Assembly: GCF_001308265.1 (NCBI RefSeq)
Contig: NZ_CP012023.1
Location: 62,001-126,000 of the forward strand
Direction: 5' to 3'
Origin: Celeribacter marinus
Lineage (GTDB): Bacteria > Pseudomonadota > Alphaproteobacteria > Rhodobacterales > Rhodobacteraceae
DNA: 64,000 nt
The notes beneath the pieces are model-generated. The model made no database searches, was not told the origin of the DNA, and was given only the letters and a program-made list of their open reading frames with translations. Shown piece by piece: positions 8,117-16,300 of the stretch; the stretch's first letter is position 1; each line of letters opens with the position of its first letter. The position numbers and the translations under genes were made by a program.

Positions 8117-9058
8117 ATGGCACGAGCCCAAGGGGCGCGGGCGCAGATGGCGTTTGCGTTTGAGACGACTTATGGCACGCCGCCAACAGGCGCCTACACG
8201 AAGATGCCCTTCGCCAGTACATCGCTCGGGGCCGAGCAACCCCTGCAAACTTCAGAGCTCTTGGGCTATGGCCGCGATCCGCAGGCGCCAATCAAAGATG
8301 CGGTGACAGCGGATGGCAATGTGGTGATCCCGATTGATGTTGAGGCCTTTGGCTTCTGGCTGAAGGCTGTATTTGGGGCACCCACGACCACCGGCGCGGA
8401 GGCGCCATACACGCACGAGTTCCGGTCCGGAAATTGGGCGCTTCCATCCTTCTCGGTCGAGACCGGCATGCCAGAGGTGCCGCGCTATGCGATGTATTCC
8501 GGCTGCATGGTGGACAGCCTCAATTGGCAGATAGCGCGCTCTGGTCTGCTGACCGCAACAGCCAGCATCGTGGCGCAGGGCGAGGAAGTCGCCACCAGTA
8601 CCGCCGTAGGCACACCAACCACGATCGCGCTGAAACGCTTCGGCCACTTTAACGGCGCGATCACGCGCAACGGTGCCAATATAGGTAATGTCGTCTCTGC
8701 CGATCTGACCTATGCCAACAATCTAGATCGCATCGAGACGATCCGGGCCGATGGCAAGATCGATGGCGCGGACCCGTCCATTGCCGCACTCACCGGCAAC
8801 GTGGTTGTCCGCTTTGCCGATCAGACGCTTGTAACGCAGGCGATCAACGGAGACGCTTGCGAGCTCGCGTTTTCTTATATGCTGCCAACGGGCGAAAGCC
8901 TCACCGTCACCGCGCATGCCGTCTATCTGCCACGTCCCCGGATCGAGATCTCAGGCCCGCAGGGTGTACAGGCCACCTTTGACTGGCAGGCGGCGAGCGA
9001 TCCGATTGCAGACCGGATGTGCACTGTCACCCTAACCAACAACCGCGAGGAGTACTGA
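8117..9058 (+). CDS. Phage major tail tube protein
   Basis: A 313-residue tail tube protein. ATG 8117 is chosen over the frame opening at 8081 because AGAAAGGACAG precedes it and MARAQGARAQMAFAFETTYGT is the usual tail tube start. Features are ADGNVVIPIDVEAFGFWLKA, YTHEFRSGNWALPSFSVETG and the later ANNLDRIETIRADGKIDGAD loop. The C-terminal ~80 residues form a further beta domain ending TNNREEY. The stop overlaps the start of the chaperone gene (TGATG). Intact. Confidence 0.88.
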   Translation: MARAQGARAQMAFAFETTYGTPPTGAYTKMPFASTSLGAEQPLQTSELLGYGRDPQAPIKDAVTADGNVVIPIDVEAFGFWLKAVFGAPTTTGAEAPYTHEFRSGNWALPSFSVETGMPEVPRYAMYSGCMVDSLNWQIARSGLLTATASIVAQGEEVATSTAVGTPTTIALKRFGHFNGAITRNGANIGNVVSADLTYANNLDRIETIRADGKIDGADPSIAALTGNVVVRFADQTLVTQAINGDACELAFSYMLPTGESLTVTAHAVYLPRPRIEISGPQGVQATFDWQAASDPIADRMCTVTLTNNREEY

Positions 9059-9420
9059 TGCTACGATTGAACCTGTCTACGGAACCGCGGTGGCTCGACC
9101 TCGGCCATGGCGTCCGCCTGCTGGTGGAGCCGCTCACCACAGCGATCATGTTAGCCGCACGGAGCGATCCGGCGATCATCGCCGCTGCAAGCGATGCGGA
9201 AACCAGCGCCTCCAATGATGATCTCGCCCGTATCGTGGCCAAAGCTGTGGCCCGCATCGTCGTAAAGGATTGGGAGGGCGTCGGAGACGAGGACGGCAAA
9301 CCGCTGCCACTGACCCCAGAAGGCATCGATGCGCTTCTGGAACTCTGGCCGATCTTTGAGGCGTTCCAGACCACATACATCGCAGGCGCGCTGATACTGG
9401 ATGCGGAAAAAAACGCCTGA
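9058..9420 (+). CDS. Tail assembly chaperone, gpG-like (zero-frame product)
   Basis: A 120-residue, mostly helical protein between tail tube and tape measure, the conserved place of lambda gpG. It starts MLRLNLSTEPRWLDLGHGVR and ends DAEKNA just after a run of seven A. The last codons contain A AAA AAC in phase, and the -1 frame is open onward to 9755. A minority fusion product equivalent to lambda gpGT is therefore expected. These chaperones coat the tape measure protein before the tube polymerises. Confidence 0.8.
   Translation: MLRLNLSTEPRWLDLGHGVRLLVEPLTTAIMLAARSDPAIIAAASDAETSASNDDLARIVAKAVARIVVKDWEGVGDEDGKPLPLTPEGIDALLELWPIFEAFQTTYIAGALILDAEKNA
9408..9414 (+). promoter_or_regulatory. 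Programmed -1 ribosomal frameshift site, A AAA AAC
   Basis: The heptamer fits X XXY YYZ in the phase of the upstream gene (gaA AAA AAC gcc tga), two codons before its stop. Slipping back one base enters a frame with no stop until 9755. Such a site between the G and T genes is known from lambda and many long-tailed phages. Confidence 0.8.
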
Positions 9421-9755
9421 CCGCTCTCGCCGACTGGGAGTTCGGCGGGGGCGGTGACTATTGCGTGGCATGCCCTTCTGTATGTCCGGACTGCCCACGC
9501 AGCCTTCACAAACCGCTAACACTCGAGGGCTGGCAGGTCTGGGATCTCGTCCAACGGCTTGGTGGCCAGATACGCGTTGCTGGTGGCATGAGCGGTGGCG
9601 CTGTCCTTGGCTGGGATATGGGTGCGGCACTCCATCTCGGGGCGGCTCTTGGACTTTCGCCTCTGATCACAGCGGAGCTGTTGCCGCCCATTGAGGCGGT
9701 GATGGTGCGTAACATCAGTGACGAGATGTGCTTAGAGGCCAACAGCCTTGATTGA
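9414..9755 (+). CDS. Tail assembly chaperone, gpT-like frameshift extension
   Basis: The -1 frame continuing from the heptamer is open for 113 codons and would give a fusion of about 232 residues. The first residues are RLTALADWEFGGGGDY. A four-Cys cluster CVACPSVCPDC follows, which could bind a metal ion. Helices (LEGWQVWDLVQRLGGQIRVA) and a small hydrophobic GAALHLGAALGL stretch come next. A GTG at 9465 exists, but independent initiation is less likely than frameshifting because coding character begins at the heptamer. The reverse-strand VapC gene starts its 3' end 28 bases later. Confidence 0.75.
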   Translation, partial: RLTALADWEFGGGGDYCVACPSVCPDCPRSLHKPLTLEGWQVWDLVQRLGGQIRVAGGMSGGAVLGWDMGAALHLGAALGLSPLITAELLPPIEAVMVRNISDEMCLEANSLD

Positions 9756-9783
9756 GGGTCATGCGATTAGATAGGGCATAAGC

Positions 9784-10161
9784 TCACTGAATTTTTGGAA
9801 TATAGAGCACGGAAGGCAGCCCTTCAAAATGTGCATCACAGGTCAATAGCTCGGCACCATGTGCTTGTGCTGTTGCAAAAATAACTGCGTCAGCTGTGGC
9901 CAGCCGATGTATGCGGCAGGCCTCTGCCGCTGCCAAAGCAATCTCTGTATCGAGAGGGACAACCTGACAGACCTGAGTAAAGGCAATGGCCTGATCTGCT
10001 TTGTCTTCTCCCACTTCACGCGTTAGCCATTTAGCCAACTCAAGTTGCACCATACTCGGGACCAACCAGGTATCCTGACCTGGCAGATGCTCCGATATCC
10101 GGTCTGCTATGGGTGAACCAATCAGCCATTCAATCCAGGCAGAGGTATCAACAAGGATCAT
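9784..10161 (-). CDS. vapC: VapC-type PIN-domain ribonuclease toxin
   Basis: A 125-residue PIN-domain toxin. Acidic active-site residues are visible in MILVDTSAWIEW (Asp5), the VQLELAKW segment (Glu), and the ATADAVIFATA motif (Asp near residue 90). LLTCDAHFEGL near the end supplies the fourth acidic position. VapC enzymes cleave RNA, often initiator tRNA, when the antitoxin is lost. Its ATG overlaps the antitoxin stop by one base (TGATG). The pair runs against the phage tail operon, between the chaperone and tape measure genes. Confidence 0.92.
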   Translation of the reverse strand: MILVDTSAWIEWLIGSPIADRISEHLPGQDTWLVPSMVQLELAKWLTREVGEDKADQAIAFTQVCQVVPLDTEIALAAAEACRIHRLATADAVIFATAQAHGAELLTCDAHFEGLPSVLYIPKIQ

Positions 10162-10373
10162 CAGTACCGATCCGAGTGATCACGATAATCTGAGGCTCTT
10201 GCCCCCGCTGCGATGCCCTTAAGGGCGTCGCGCTCTGGAACGGGAACCAACAGAACGCCTTGCCCCTTTGGGATGAACGCAAAGATTAGGCCCGCTTCCC
10301 AGTGTTGCGAAGTACGGATCGCCTTAGGAATCGATATTTGGAATTTTGAAGAAAGTGTTGCTGTTTCGGTCAT
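10161..10373 (-). CDS. vapB: VapB-type antitoxin, AbrB/SpoVT fold
   Basis: A 70-residue antitoxin. The start MTETATLSSKFQISIPKAIR at 10373 is chosen over a frame opening at 10640, because the AbrB swapped-hairpin domain begins at the N-terminus. The pattern SSKFQISIPKAIR, then WEAGLIFAFIPKGQGVLLVPVP, is the typical DNA-binding part. The remaining C-terminal residues (GARASDYRDHSDRY) would wrap the toxin. Such antitoxins usually repress their own promoter; the A/T-rich 10374-10445 upstream is the likely control region, but I could not define an operator. Confidence 0.88.
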   Translation of the reverse strand: MTETATLSSKFQISIPKAIRTSQHWEAGLIFAFIPKGQGVLLVPVPERDALKGIAAGARASDYRDHSDRY

Positions 10374-10445
10374 GTTTGTACCTTTAACGCATCGATAATC
10401 TAAACGTAAGACGTAAAGCATAGATTTGCAAGGATGACATACTCT

Positions 10446-10718
10446 ATGACTACCAAACAGGTATCCGTCCGTCTGTCCGCGACTGGCGGGCGGCAAGTGC
10501 GCGCCGAGTTGGAGGGCGTTGGCGAGGCCGGGTCGCGGAGTATGGGGCGTCTTTCGCGCGAGCTCGACCAAGCTAATGCGCGCGTGGCTCTTTCCAGAGG
10601 TAACCTGCTTTCGTTGGAGCCCCCAGAAGTGACTCATCACTTGACGATAGAGCGCGGCGTACCGACGAATTTAACTTGCAGGGATTTTTTTGCCCGCGAA
10701 ACCGCTTGTGTCTGTTAA
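10446..10718 (+). pseudogene. Tape measure protein, truncated N-terminal remnant
   Basis: The first ~45 codons from ATG 10446 read like the start of a phage tape measure protein (TTKQVSVRLSATGGRQVRAE, then LEGVGEAGSRSMGRL and LDQANARV). After about 10,585 the frame continues to 10,718 but composition changes and nothing resembles a tape measure, which is normally many hundreds of residues. The rest of the tail module (tip, fibre, lysis genes) is absent. This marks the 3' edge of the prophage remnant. Confidence 0.75.
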
Positions 10719-10753
10719 CCAGACCAGACGAATATCGACAAAGCAGGCCCGAG

Positions 10754-11104
10754 TTACATTGAGAAATTTGTTGTTTCGCATTTTGAGGTGCTTAGGTTGG
10801 CCATTTGCTGGACACTCACCAAACTGTTTTCAATATCAACTTCAAAGCGCAGTGTATCGGCTTCAGCTATGATGACGTTGTCTATTACGGAGGTGATGCG
10901 AAGTCTGCTGTTGCCGTTTGGTTGTGACAGTTGAACGTCAGACCCCAATGTCGCTTTGTTGATTATGAGTTCAAAGGGGCCAATCAGCGTATTTGAGCAA
11001 AGGAATGTTTTGTGCTCAAACCGTGTGAAGGCGCCACTCCCCAAAATTGTGACCAGCCCAGCAAACACAAGTGCGCAAATTGCTCCATATAACCATTTTA
11101 TCAT
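10754..11104 (-). CDS. Membrane-anchored hypothetical protein
   Basis: A 116-residue protein of unknown function. Residues 1-25 form a hydrophobic anchor ([20 protein letters not shown]), followed by a polar, beta-rich exported part with two Cys (CSNTLIGPFEL and SKCETTNFSM). Its ATG overlaps the stop of the upstream reverse-strand gene (ATGA at 11101-11104), so the two are co-translated. It lies between the prophage end and the flagellar locus. No family recognised. Confidence 0.6.
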   Translation of the reverse strand: MIKWLYGAICALVFAGLVTILGSGAFTRFEHKTFLCSNTLIGPFELIINKATLGSDVQLSQPNGNSRLRITSVIDNVIIAEADTLRFEVDIENSLVSVQQMANLSTSKCETTNFSM

Positions 11105-11709
11105 TTTTTATCCTGGTTATCTGAGTTGGCCTCGTCTTTAGACGGGGCCTCTTTGGTGTTTTGCTTGTCTTTGGCCGTGGCTTTTTTGGCCTCGCTTTCA
11201 GCCGCGTCTTCGGTGACGATCTCTGCTTTTTTGGCGTGCACCAGTTTCTGTGCATCCTCTGCATTTACTTTAACCACGAAGTCCTTAAAAAAACGCATAC
11301 CGTTGACAACAGTTTCCTCTAATATTTTGACGGTCTCCCAAGCTTGATCTGCGGAGGCATTGGCCACATCTGTCGCGTCCGTTTGTTCTTGTGTGGGTGT
11401 CTTTGGCACAAAGTTGAGCTTTGAGCGCGCTGGCTCTAGCACCTCAAGACAATCTGCCACTTGTGGAACGTCATCAGAGGCAATGTTCAACAACCGCTGT
11501 CGAATAAGCCAGGTTTGCGCAGCCAATGACCCAAGCCGTGCGGTCTCATCTTTTTCCTTTGTCAAGTTAAGCCGTAGCGTTTCCAAGGCTTGATCAAGGC
11601 TTTCTGACTTTACCGATTTTAAAAACTTCAGCCTGAGACGCTTCATTTGTGCAGATAGAGCAGCGAGGCCTGAGACTGTTACTTTAGGTGATTGAGAATA
11701 TTTTGACAT
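11101..11709 (-). CDS. Hypothetical helical protein with Lys/Glu/Asp-rich tail
   Basis: A 202-residue protein starting at ATG 11709 ([14 protein letters not shown]); an ATG at 11739 lies inside a sigma54 promoter and is less likely. The first 150 residues are helical ([35 protein letters not shown]), and the last ~45 are low-complexity charged sequence ([20 protein letters not shown]). There is no signal peptide or membrane span. It is coupled to the following membrane-anchored gene and divergent from flgB. Function unknown; a flagellar link is only positional. Confidence 0.6.
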   Translation of the reverse strand: MSKYSQSPKVTVSGLAALSAQMKRLRLKFLKSVKSESLDQALETLRLNLTKEKDETARLGSLAAQTWLIRQRLLNIASDDVPQVADCLEVLEPARSKLNFVPKTPTQEQTDATDVANASADQAWETVKILEETVVNGMRFFKDFVVKVNAEDAQKLVHAKKAEIVTEDAAESEAKKATAKDKQNTKEAPSKDEANSDNQDKK

Positions 11710-11733
11710 ATTTTTGTCTCGTGTTGGTTGGTT

Positions 11734-11749
11734 TGGCATTCAACTTGCA
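11734..11749 (+). promoter_or_regulatory. Sigma54 promoter of flgBCDEF
   Basis: TTGGCAT-TCAAC-TTGCA with GG at 11735-11736 and GC at 11747-11748, exactly 10 bases apart. It matches the -24/-12 consensus well and lies 57 bases before the flgB start. Confidence 0.88.
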
Positions 11750-11805
11750 AATATCGCTCCAAGATTGGTGATTTTAACAAGAAAATTAAAATAGGCGAGA
11801 TACAA

Positions 11806-12192
11806 ATGGACGGTATCAGACAGCATTTTGGAATTCATGACGATGCTCTTGCACTGCGCTCAAAGCGCAATAACATATTGGCCTCGAACATTGCCAATGC
11901 GGCTACCCCACACTTCAAGGCGCGCGATGTTGACTTTGAGGCAACCCTAGCCAAAGCTATGCCTGACGGTCCACTCGCGACAACAAACTCGCGCCATGTC
12001 TCTCGCGGTTCAAACCTGAATGCGGATCGGTTGCAATATCGTGATCCAGTTAATCCATCTCTGGATGGGAACACCGTCGAGCTTGCTGTTGAGCAGATGC
12101 AGTTTTCGGAAAACGTTGTGCGATATCAAACATCGCTCACCTTCCTGAACCGTAAGGTATCAGGGCTCTTGTCTGCGATTAAGGGGGAATAA
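11806..12192 (+). CDS. flgB: Flagellar proximal rod protein FlgB
   Basis: A 128-residue rod protein, normal FlgB length. The N-terminal rod/hook signature is [28 protein letters not shown], here given in parts: [14 protein letters not shown] and FKARDVDF. The C-terminal helix ([19 protein letters not shown]) completes the coiled core. ATG 11806 is chosen over upstream starts because it follows the sigma54 promoter and fits family length. It heads the flg operon and abuts flgC with no gap. Confidence 0.95.
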   Translation: MDGIRQHFGIHDDALALRSKRNNILASNIANAATPHFKARDVDFEATLAKAMPDGPLATTNSRHVSRGSNLNADRLQYRDPVNPSLDGNTVELAVEQMQFSENVVRYQTSLTFLNRKVSGLLSAIKGE

Positions 12193-12609
12193 ATGTCAGG
12201 TATTGAAAACATTTTTGACGTCGCAAGCCGGGCGATGTCGTCGCAGATGACTAGGCTAAACACGGTTGCAAGCAACATTGCCAACGCCCGCAGCGTTGCT
12301 GGCAGTCGCGAAGAAGCCTATCAGGCGATCAAGCCTTTATTTGAAGTTGAATATGCCAACAAAGTAAGTGAAAACGGAATATCGACAGTTAATGTGCGGG
12401 GTATCGTGACTGCTGACCGTGAGCCAAACAAAGTCTATCAACCCGATCACCCCAAGGCGGATGAGGAAGGCTATGTGTGGGGCGCTGCCGTCAATATTGA
12501 AGAAGAAATGGTGGAGATGCTGGAAGCGTCGCGCCAATACCAAAACAATTTGGAAGTCGTGTCGACCTTGCGCTCATTAATGATGCGCACAGTCAACATG
12601 GGCCGCTAA
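12193..12609 (+). CDS. flgC: Flagellar proximal rod protein FlgC
   Basis: A 138-residue rod protein. The N-terminal motif is LNTVASNIANARSVAGSREEA and the C-terminal one is EEEMVEMLEASRQYQNNLEV, followed by LRSLMMRTVNMGR. The axial-family SxxxNxANxxT variant here reads ASNIANARS. It starts directly after the flgB stop and is translationally coupled. Typical length and intact. Confidence 0.95.
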   Translation: MSGIENIFDVASRAMSSQMTRLNTVASNIANARSVAGSREEAYQAIKPLFEVEYANKVSENGISTVNVRGIVTADREPNKVYQPDHPKADEEGYVWGAAVNIEEEMVEMLEASRQYQNNLEVVSTLRSLMMRTVNMGR

Positions 12610-12623
12610 GCAAAGGAAACACC

Positions 12624-13325
12624 ATGTCAACTGTAGACTCAACGGGCGCAGCGGCGCAGCAAGCCATTTTCGACAAATTGGGTATCAACACCCAGAAGTC
12701 GGCGACAGAACGTGCAAGCGGTGACAAGCTTGGCCAAGATGATTTTTTGCAACTCATGACCGCCCAGTTGCAAAACCAAGATCCGTTCGCGCCAATGGAG
12801 AATGGGGACTTTATTGCACAGATGGCGCAGTTTTCGACAGTTTCTGGGATTGAAGAAATTAACACAAACCTTAAAACTCTTTCAGGTGAGATGCAACAAA
12901 CGCGGATCGCGACCGCCTCCACTTTGCTGGGCCACTCGGTGCTTGTGCCAGGCGCGATCGCGCGGCCCAATGACAACGGTGAAATTCATGGTGTTTTCGA
13001 GCTACCCCAGGCAGCAAGCGCCTCTCGCGTATCCTTTAGCGATGCCTCAACTGGCGAGTTGCTTCACAGTGAAGATCTAGGGCCACAAGGCACAGGCCTG
13101 GCTGGGTTTAGCTGGACAAATATCCCGACTGAATTGCGAGAGGGTAATAGAAAAATCAAAGTCGATATCGCTGCTAACACGGGCAAGGGCATGGAGACAA
13201 TGGGTCCGTCAATTTACGCGCGGGTGCTTTCTGCTTCGTCCTATGGCGATGTTTCTGACAGCCCAATGCTTGATGTCGAAGATTATGGCACGATTGATGC
13301 AGGTTCGGTGAGCCGCATCCGCTAA
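12624..13325 (+). CDS. flgD: Hook-capping scaffold FlgD
   Basis: A 233-residue hook cap needed for polymerisation of FlgE. The N-terminal secretion and capping signature is clear: DKLGQDDFLQLMTAQLQNQD, then PFAPMENGDFIAQMAQFSTV and ASTLLGHSVLVPG. The C-terminal half is the FlgD Ig-like/tudor region. AAAGGAAAC precedes ATG 12624. It sits directly before the very large hook gene it would cap. Confidence 0.94.
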   Translation: MSTVDSTGAAAQQAIFDKLGINTQKSATERASGDKLGQDDFLQLMTAQLQNQDPFAPMENGDFIAQMAQFSTVSGIEEINTNLKTLSGEMQQTRIATASTLLGHSVLVPGAIARPNDNGEIHGVFELPQAASASRVSFSDASTGELLHSEDLGPQGTGLAGFSWTNIPTELREGNRKIKVDIAANTGKGMETMGPSIYARVLSASSYGDVSDSPMLDVEDYGTIDAGSVSRIR

Positions 13326-13382
13326 GGCACAAAATACTTGAGGGCCGAGTTTTGCCCAAAACACGAGAGGAGAGGGTAACAT

Positions 13383-16300
13383 ATGTCATTTTACACCGCA
13401 TTGACTGGCCTTAACGGCGCGCAGGCCGATATTTCGGCAACATCCAACAACATTGCCAACGTTGGGACAACGGGTTTTAAGAGAAGTCGCGCTGAATTTG
13501 GCGATATCTTCGCAACCTCACCTTTGCAGAATGCCTCCTCTTCAATCGGTTCGGGCACGATCCTCAAAGGGATCAAGCAGCAGTTCACGCAGGGCAACAT
13601 TGCCTCCTCGCTCAACGCGCTTGACCTTGCTATTTCGGGGCAGGGCTTTTTTGCTTTGAAGCCCTCTCTCACCTCTACTCAAACGGTCTACACTCGCAAC
13701 GGCTCGTTTAACGTGGATAACGACCGCTATGTGGTCGACAGTGCGGGCCAGTATCTGATGACATATCCTGTCAACCTTGACGGCTCGGTTACAGCGAAAG
13801 ACCTCGACAGTGCCGTGCCTTTGCAGCTTCCTGTCACCTCGGGCGAGCCAAAAGCGACAGGCAAAATCGACTTGGGCGTGAACGTACCCGCCGATGCGCC
13901 TGTCGTGACCGACCTTGAGCAATTTGCTGATGGCTACCAGTTTGATCCGAGTGATGCGAACAGCTACACAAACTCGACTTCGATCACCATCTTCGATGAT
14001 TTGGGAAATCCGACAATTGCCACGATTTACTTCATCAAGACACAAAACGCTTCTGCCGAAGACCCTACAAACAAATACGACACACGTTTGGTCATCAATG
14101 ATACGATCATTGACCCTGACCTTGTGAGCGCTGTTGATGACACGGGAAAGCAGCTTTTTATTGACCGCTTTGGCGCACAGACGACCGCGGTTCCTGATGA
14201 CAACTACTTCCTCGAGGGGAAGGGTGCGCCGCTCTACAAAATGGATGACTTGAACCAACAGGTCAAGTCTCAACCCGCGACGCTCCAGGGTGAGCAGAGT
14301 AGCTTTGACTTTGGTGAAGAAGGCGACAAACTTGTCGAGATTGTAACAGACCCCTTATTGTTTAAAGCGACGCGAGAAGCGGGTAATGCGGACAGTGACA
14401 TTTACTGGGGCAAAGACTTTTTGACTGTCAACGTAGACGACGGCGATGCGCCTGTTTCGATTAACCTGCGTCCCGGGAAATACAATGCCGAGCAACTCGC
14501 CTCCGAAGTGGAGCGGGCGATTAACGAGGCCTATGGCGACGATAAGAAGATCCAGATTTTCCAGAACGTTGATGATAAACTGACAATTGATCTCTTTAAG
14601 TTATCAGCCGATGGTACACTGCAAGGGTTGGGCGACAACAAAATCGAAATCGATTTGCTCCAAGACAGCTCTGTTTCAACGTTAATGGGTATGGATGTTG
14701 AGGGTGCTTCTCCTGATTTTACGCGCGAGGAGTTCTTGGCTCACACCCAAGCTCGCCTTGTTGATGAGCTGAACGACTATATCTATGACCCCGATGGCTC
14801 CCTCGGCACCGGGGCTGCAACGCTTGGTGTTGAAGGCCGCCTTTTTGTGCGCAGCATTGGTGCGGCTATGGATGGCCCCTATGACCAGCCAGAGGTTATC
14901 ACAATAACGCATACACAAGACACGGACGCTGGCGATACCGTGTCCCAGGATCGTTATTTGGCCCACTCCTATTATGGGAAGCGCCCCAGCTTGTCAGTCT
15001 ATGATCAAAAAGCAGAGCTGTTGGAAGTTGATGCGGACGGAGCTATCCATGCGGATGGCAATGCTGTTGTCTATGATAACACCCAGAACACTCTGACGGT
15101 ATATGTGCCAAATGATTTTGGAACGCCGACGTCGTCCTCAATTCGTCTTGTGGGGGCTTCGACAGATGCTGATTTCCAAAACCATCTCAATGGTCGTGAG
15201 CTTCGTATATTTGAAAATGTAGCGACTGATAACTATCGGATGCTGCGCATTGACACCAGCGGGCTCAATCTTCCTGAAGCCGGGTTCAATTTGGACAGCG
15301 ACAATATTTCTATCCTCTATGAGCCTTCACAGGATCTGGAAGCCTTTTTTGAAGGGGCAACTTCCACAATTGCAGGCGGTTTTGAAACGTTTAATTCAAA
15401 GCGGATTGTGGTGCGCGAAACGGGTGAAGCCGCGATGCGTGCATCAGACGAAAAATCGCTGAATGAAGCCATTATATTCGGGAGCACTTTGATCGACACG
15501 ACGGGTGTGTCGCTTGCCAAGCTGGGGCTGCCCGCCTCAGGCACGCCTGTTGTGGCCACTGAGACTGTCGCTTCAAATGCCGCAGCTGTGGTCGCAACTG
15601 AGACGACAGCCGCAGACTCTACGACTGCGGAGGTGCATACGCTTGCTCTCGGGCTTACGGCGTTTGACAAGCGGCTGACCACCATCAACATTGGCAGTGA
15701 CAGCATCACAGCGGATCTGCGCAAGCTTGACCATGCGGATATGGCTGCGGTTGTAACAACGCTGAATGCGCTGCCTGCCGCGACCGCCGCAGGGGTCACC
15801 TTTTCCACCACGGGGTCTGACTTGGTTGTGACTGCAAATGCCGTTAACACGGATTTGGGGGTGGTAAGTGTTGCGACTGCGGAGACGCATACCTTGTCTT
15901 TGGGCTTGGCGGCCTTCAGCGAAAAATTCAACAACATCAGCATTGGCGACAAAACAATCAGTGCTGATTTTCGAGCGCTTGATCATGATGACATGGCGGC
16001 GGTTGTGGCAACGCTTAACGGCTTGCCTGCAACGGCAATTACAGGTGTTACGTTTTCAACAACAGGCTCTGATCTTATTGTGACGGCGAATGCGCTGGCG
16101 GATGATCTTGGTGCTGTCAGCGTGGCGACTATTTCCAATGGCGTCAGCAGCAAGGTGGCTTGGGTTGATGAAAATAACCCGCCGATCAAAATTGCCTATG
16201 ACGAAACAAATCAGCGTCTGCAATTTAATGTTGATCGCACGGTTTTGGGCACTGGCACAGGCAGTAACTTCAACGCCTTCACCGTTTATGGCGCGTCTGA

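Noticed and set aside
13342..13355. GG-N10-GC before flgE
   Set aside because: The bases around -24 (GAGGGCC) lack the TGGC match seen at the other seven sites, and flgE can be read from the flgB promoter.
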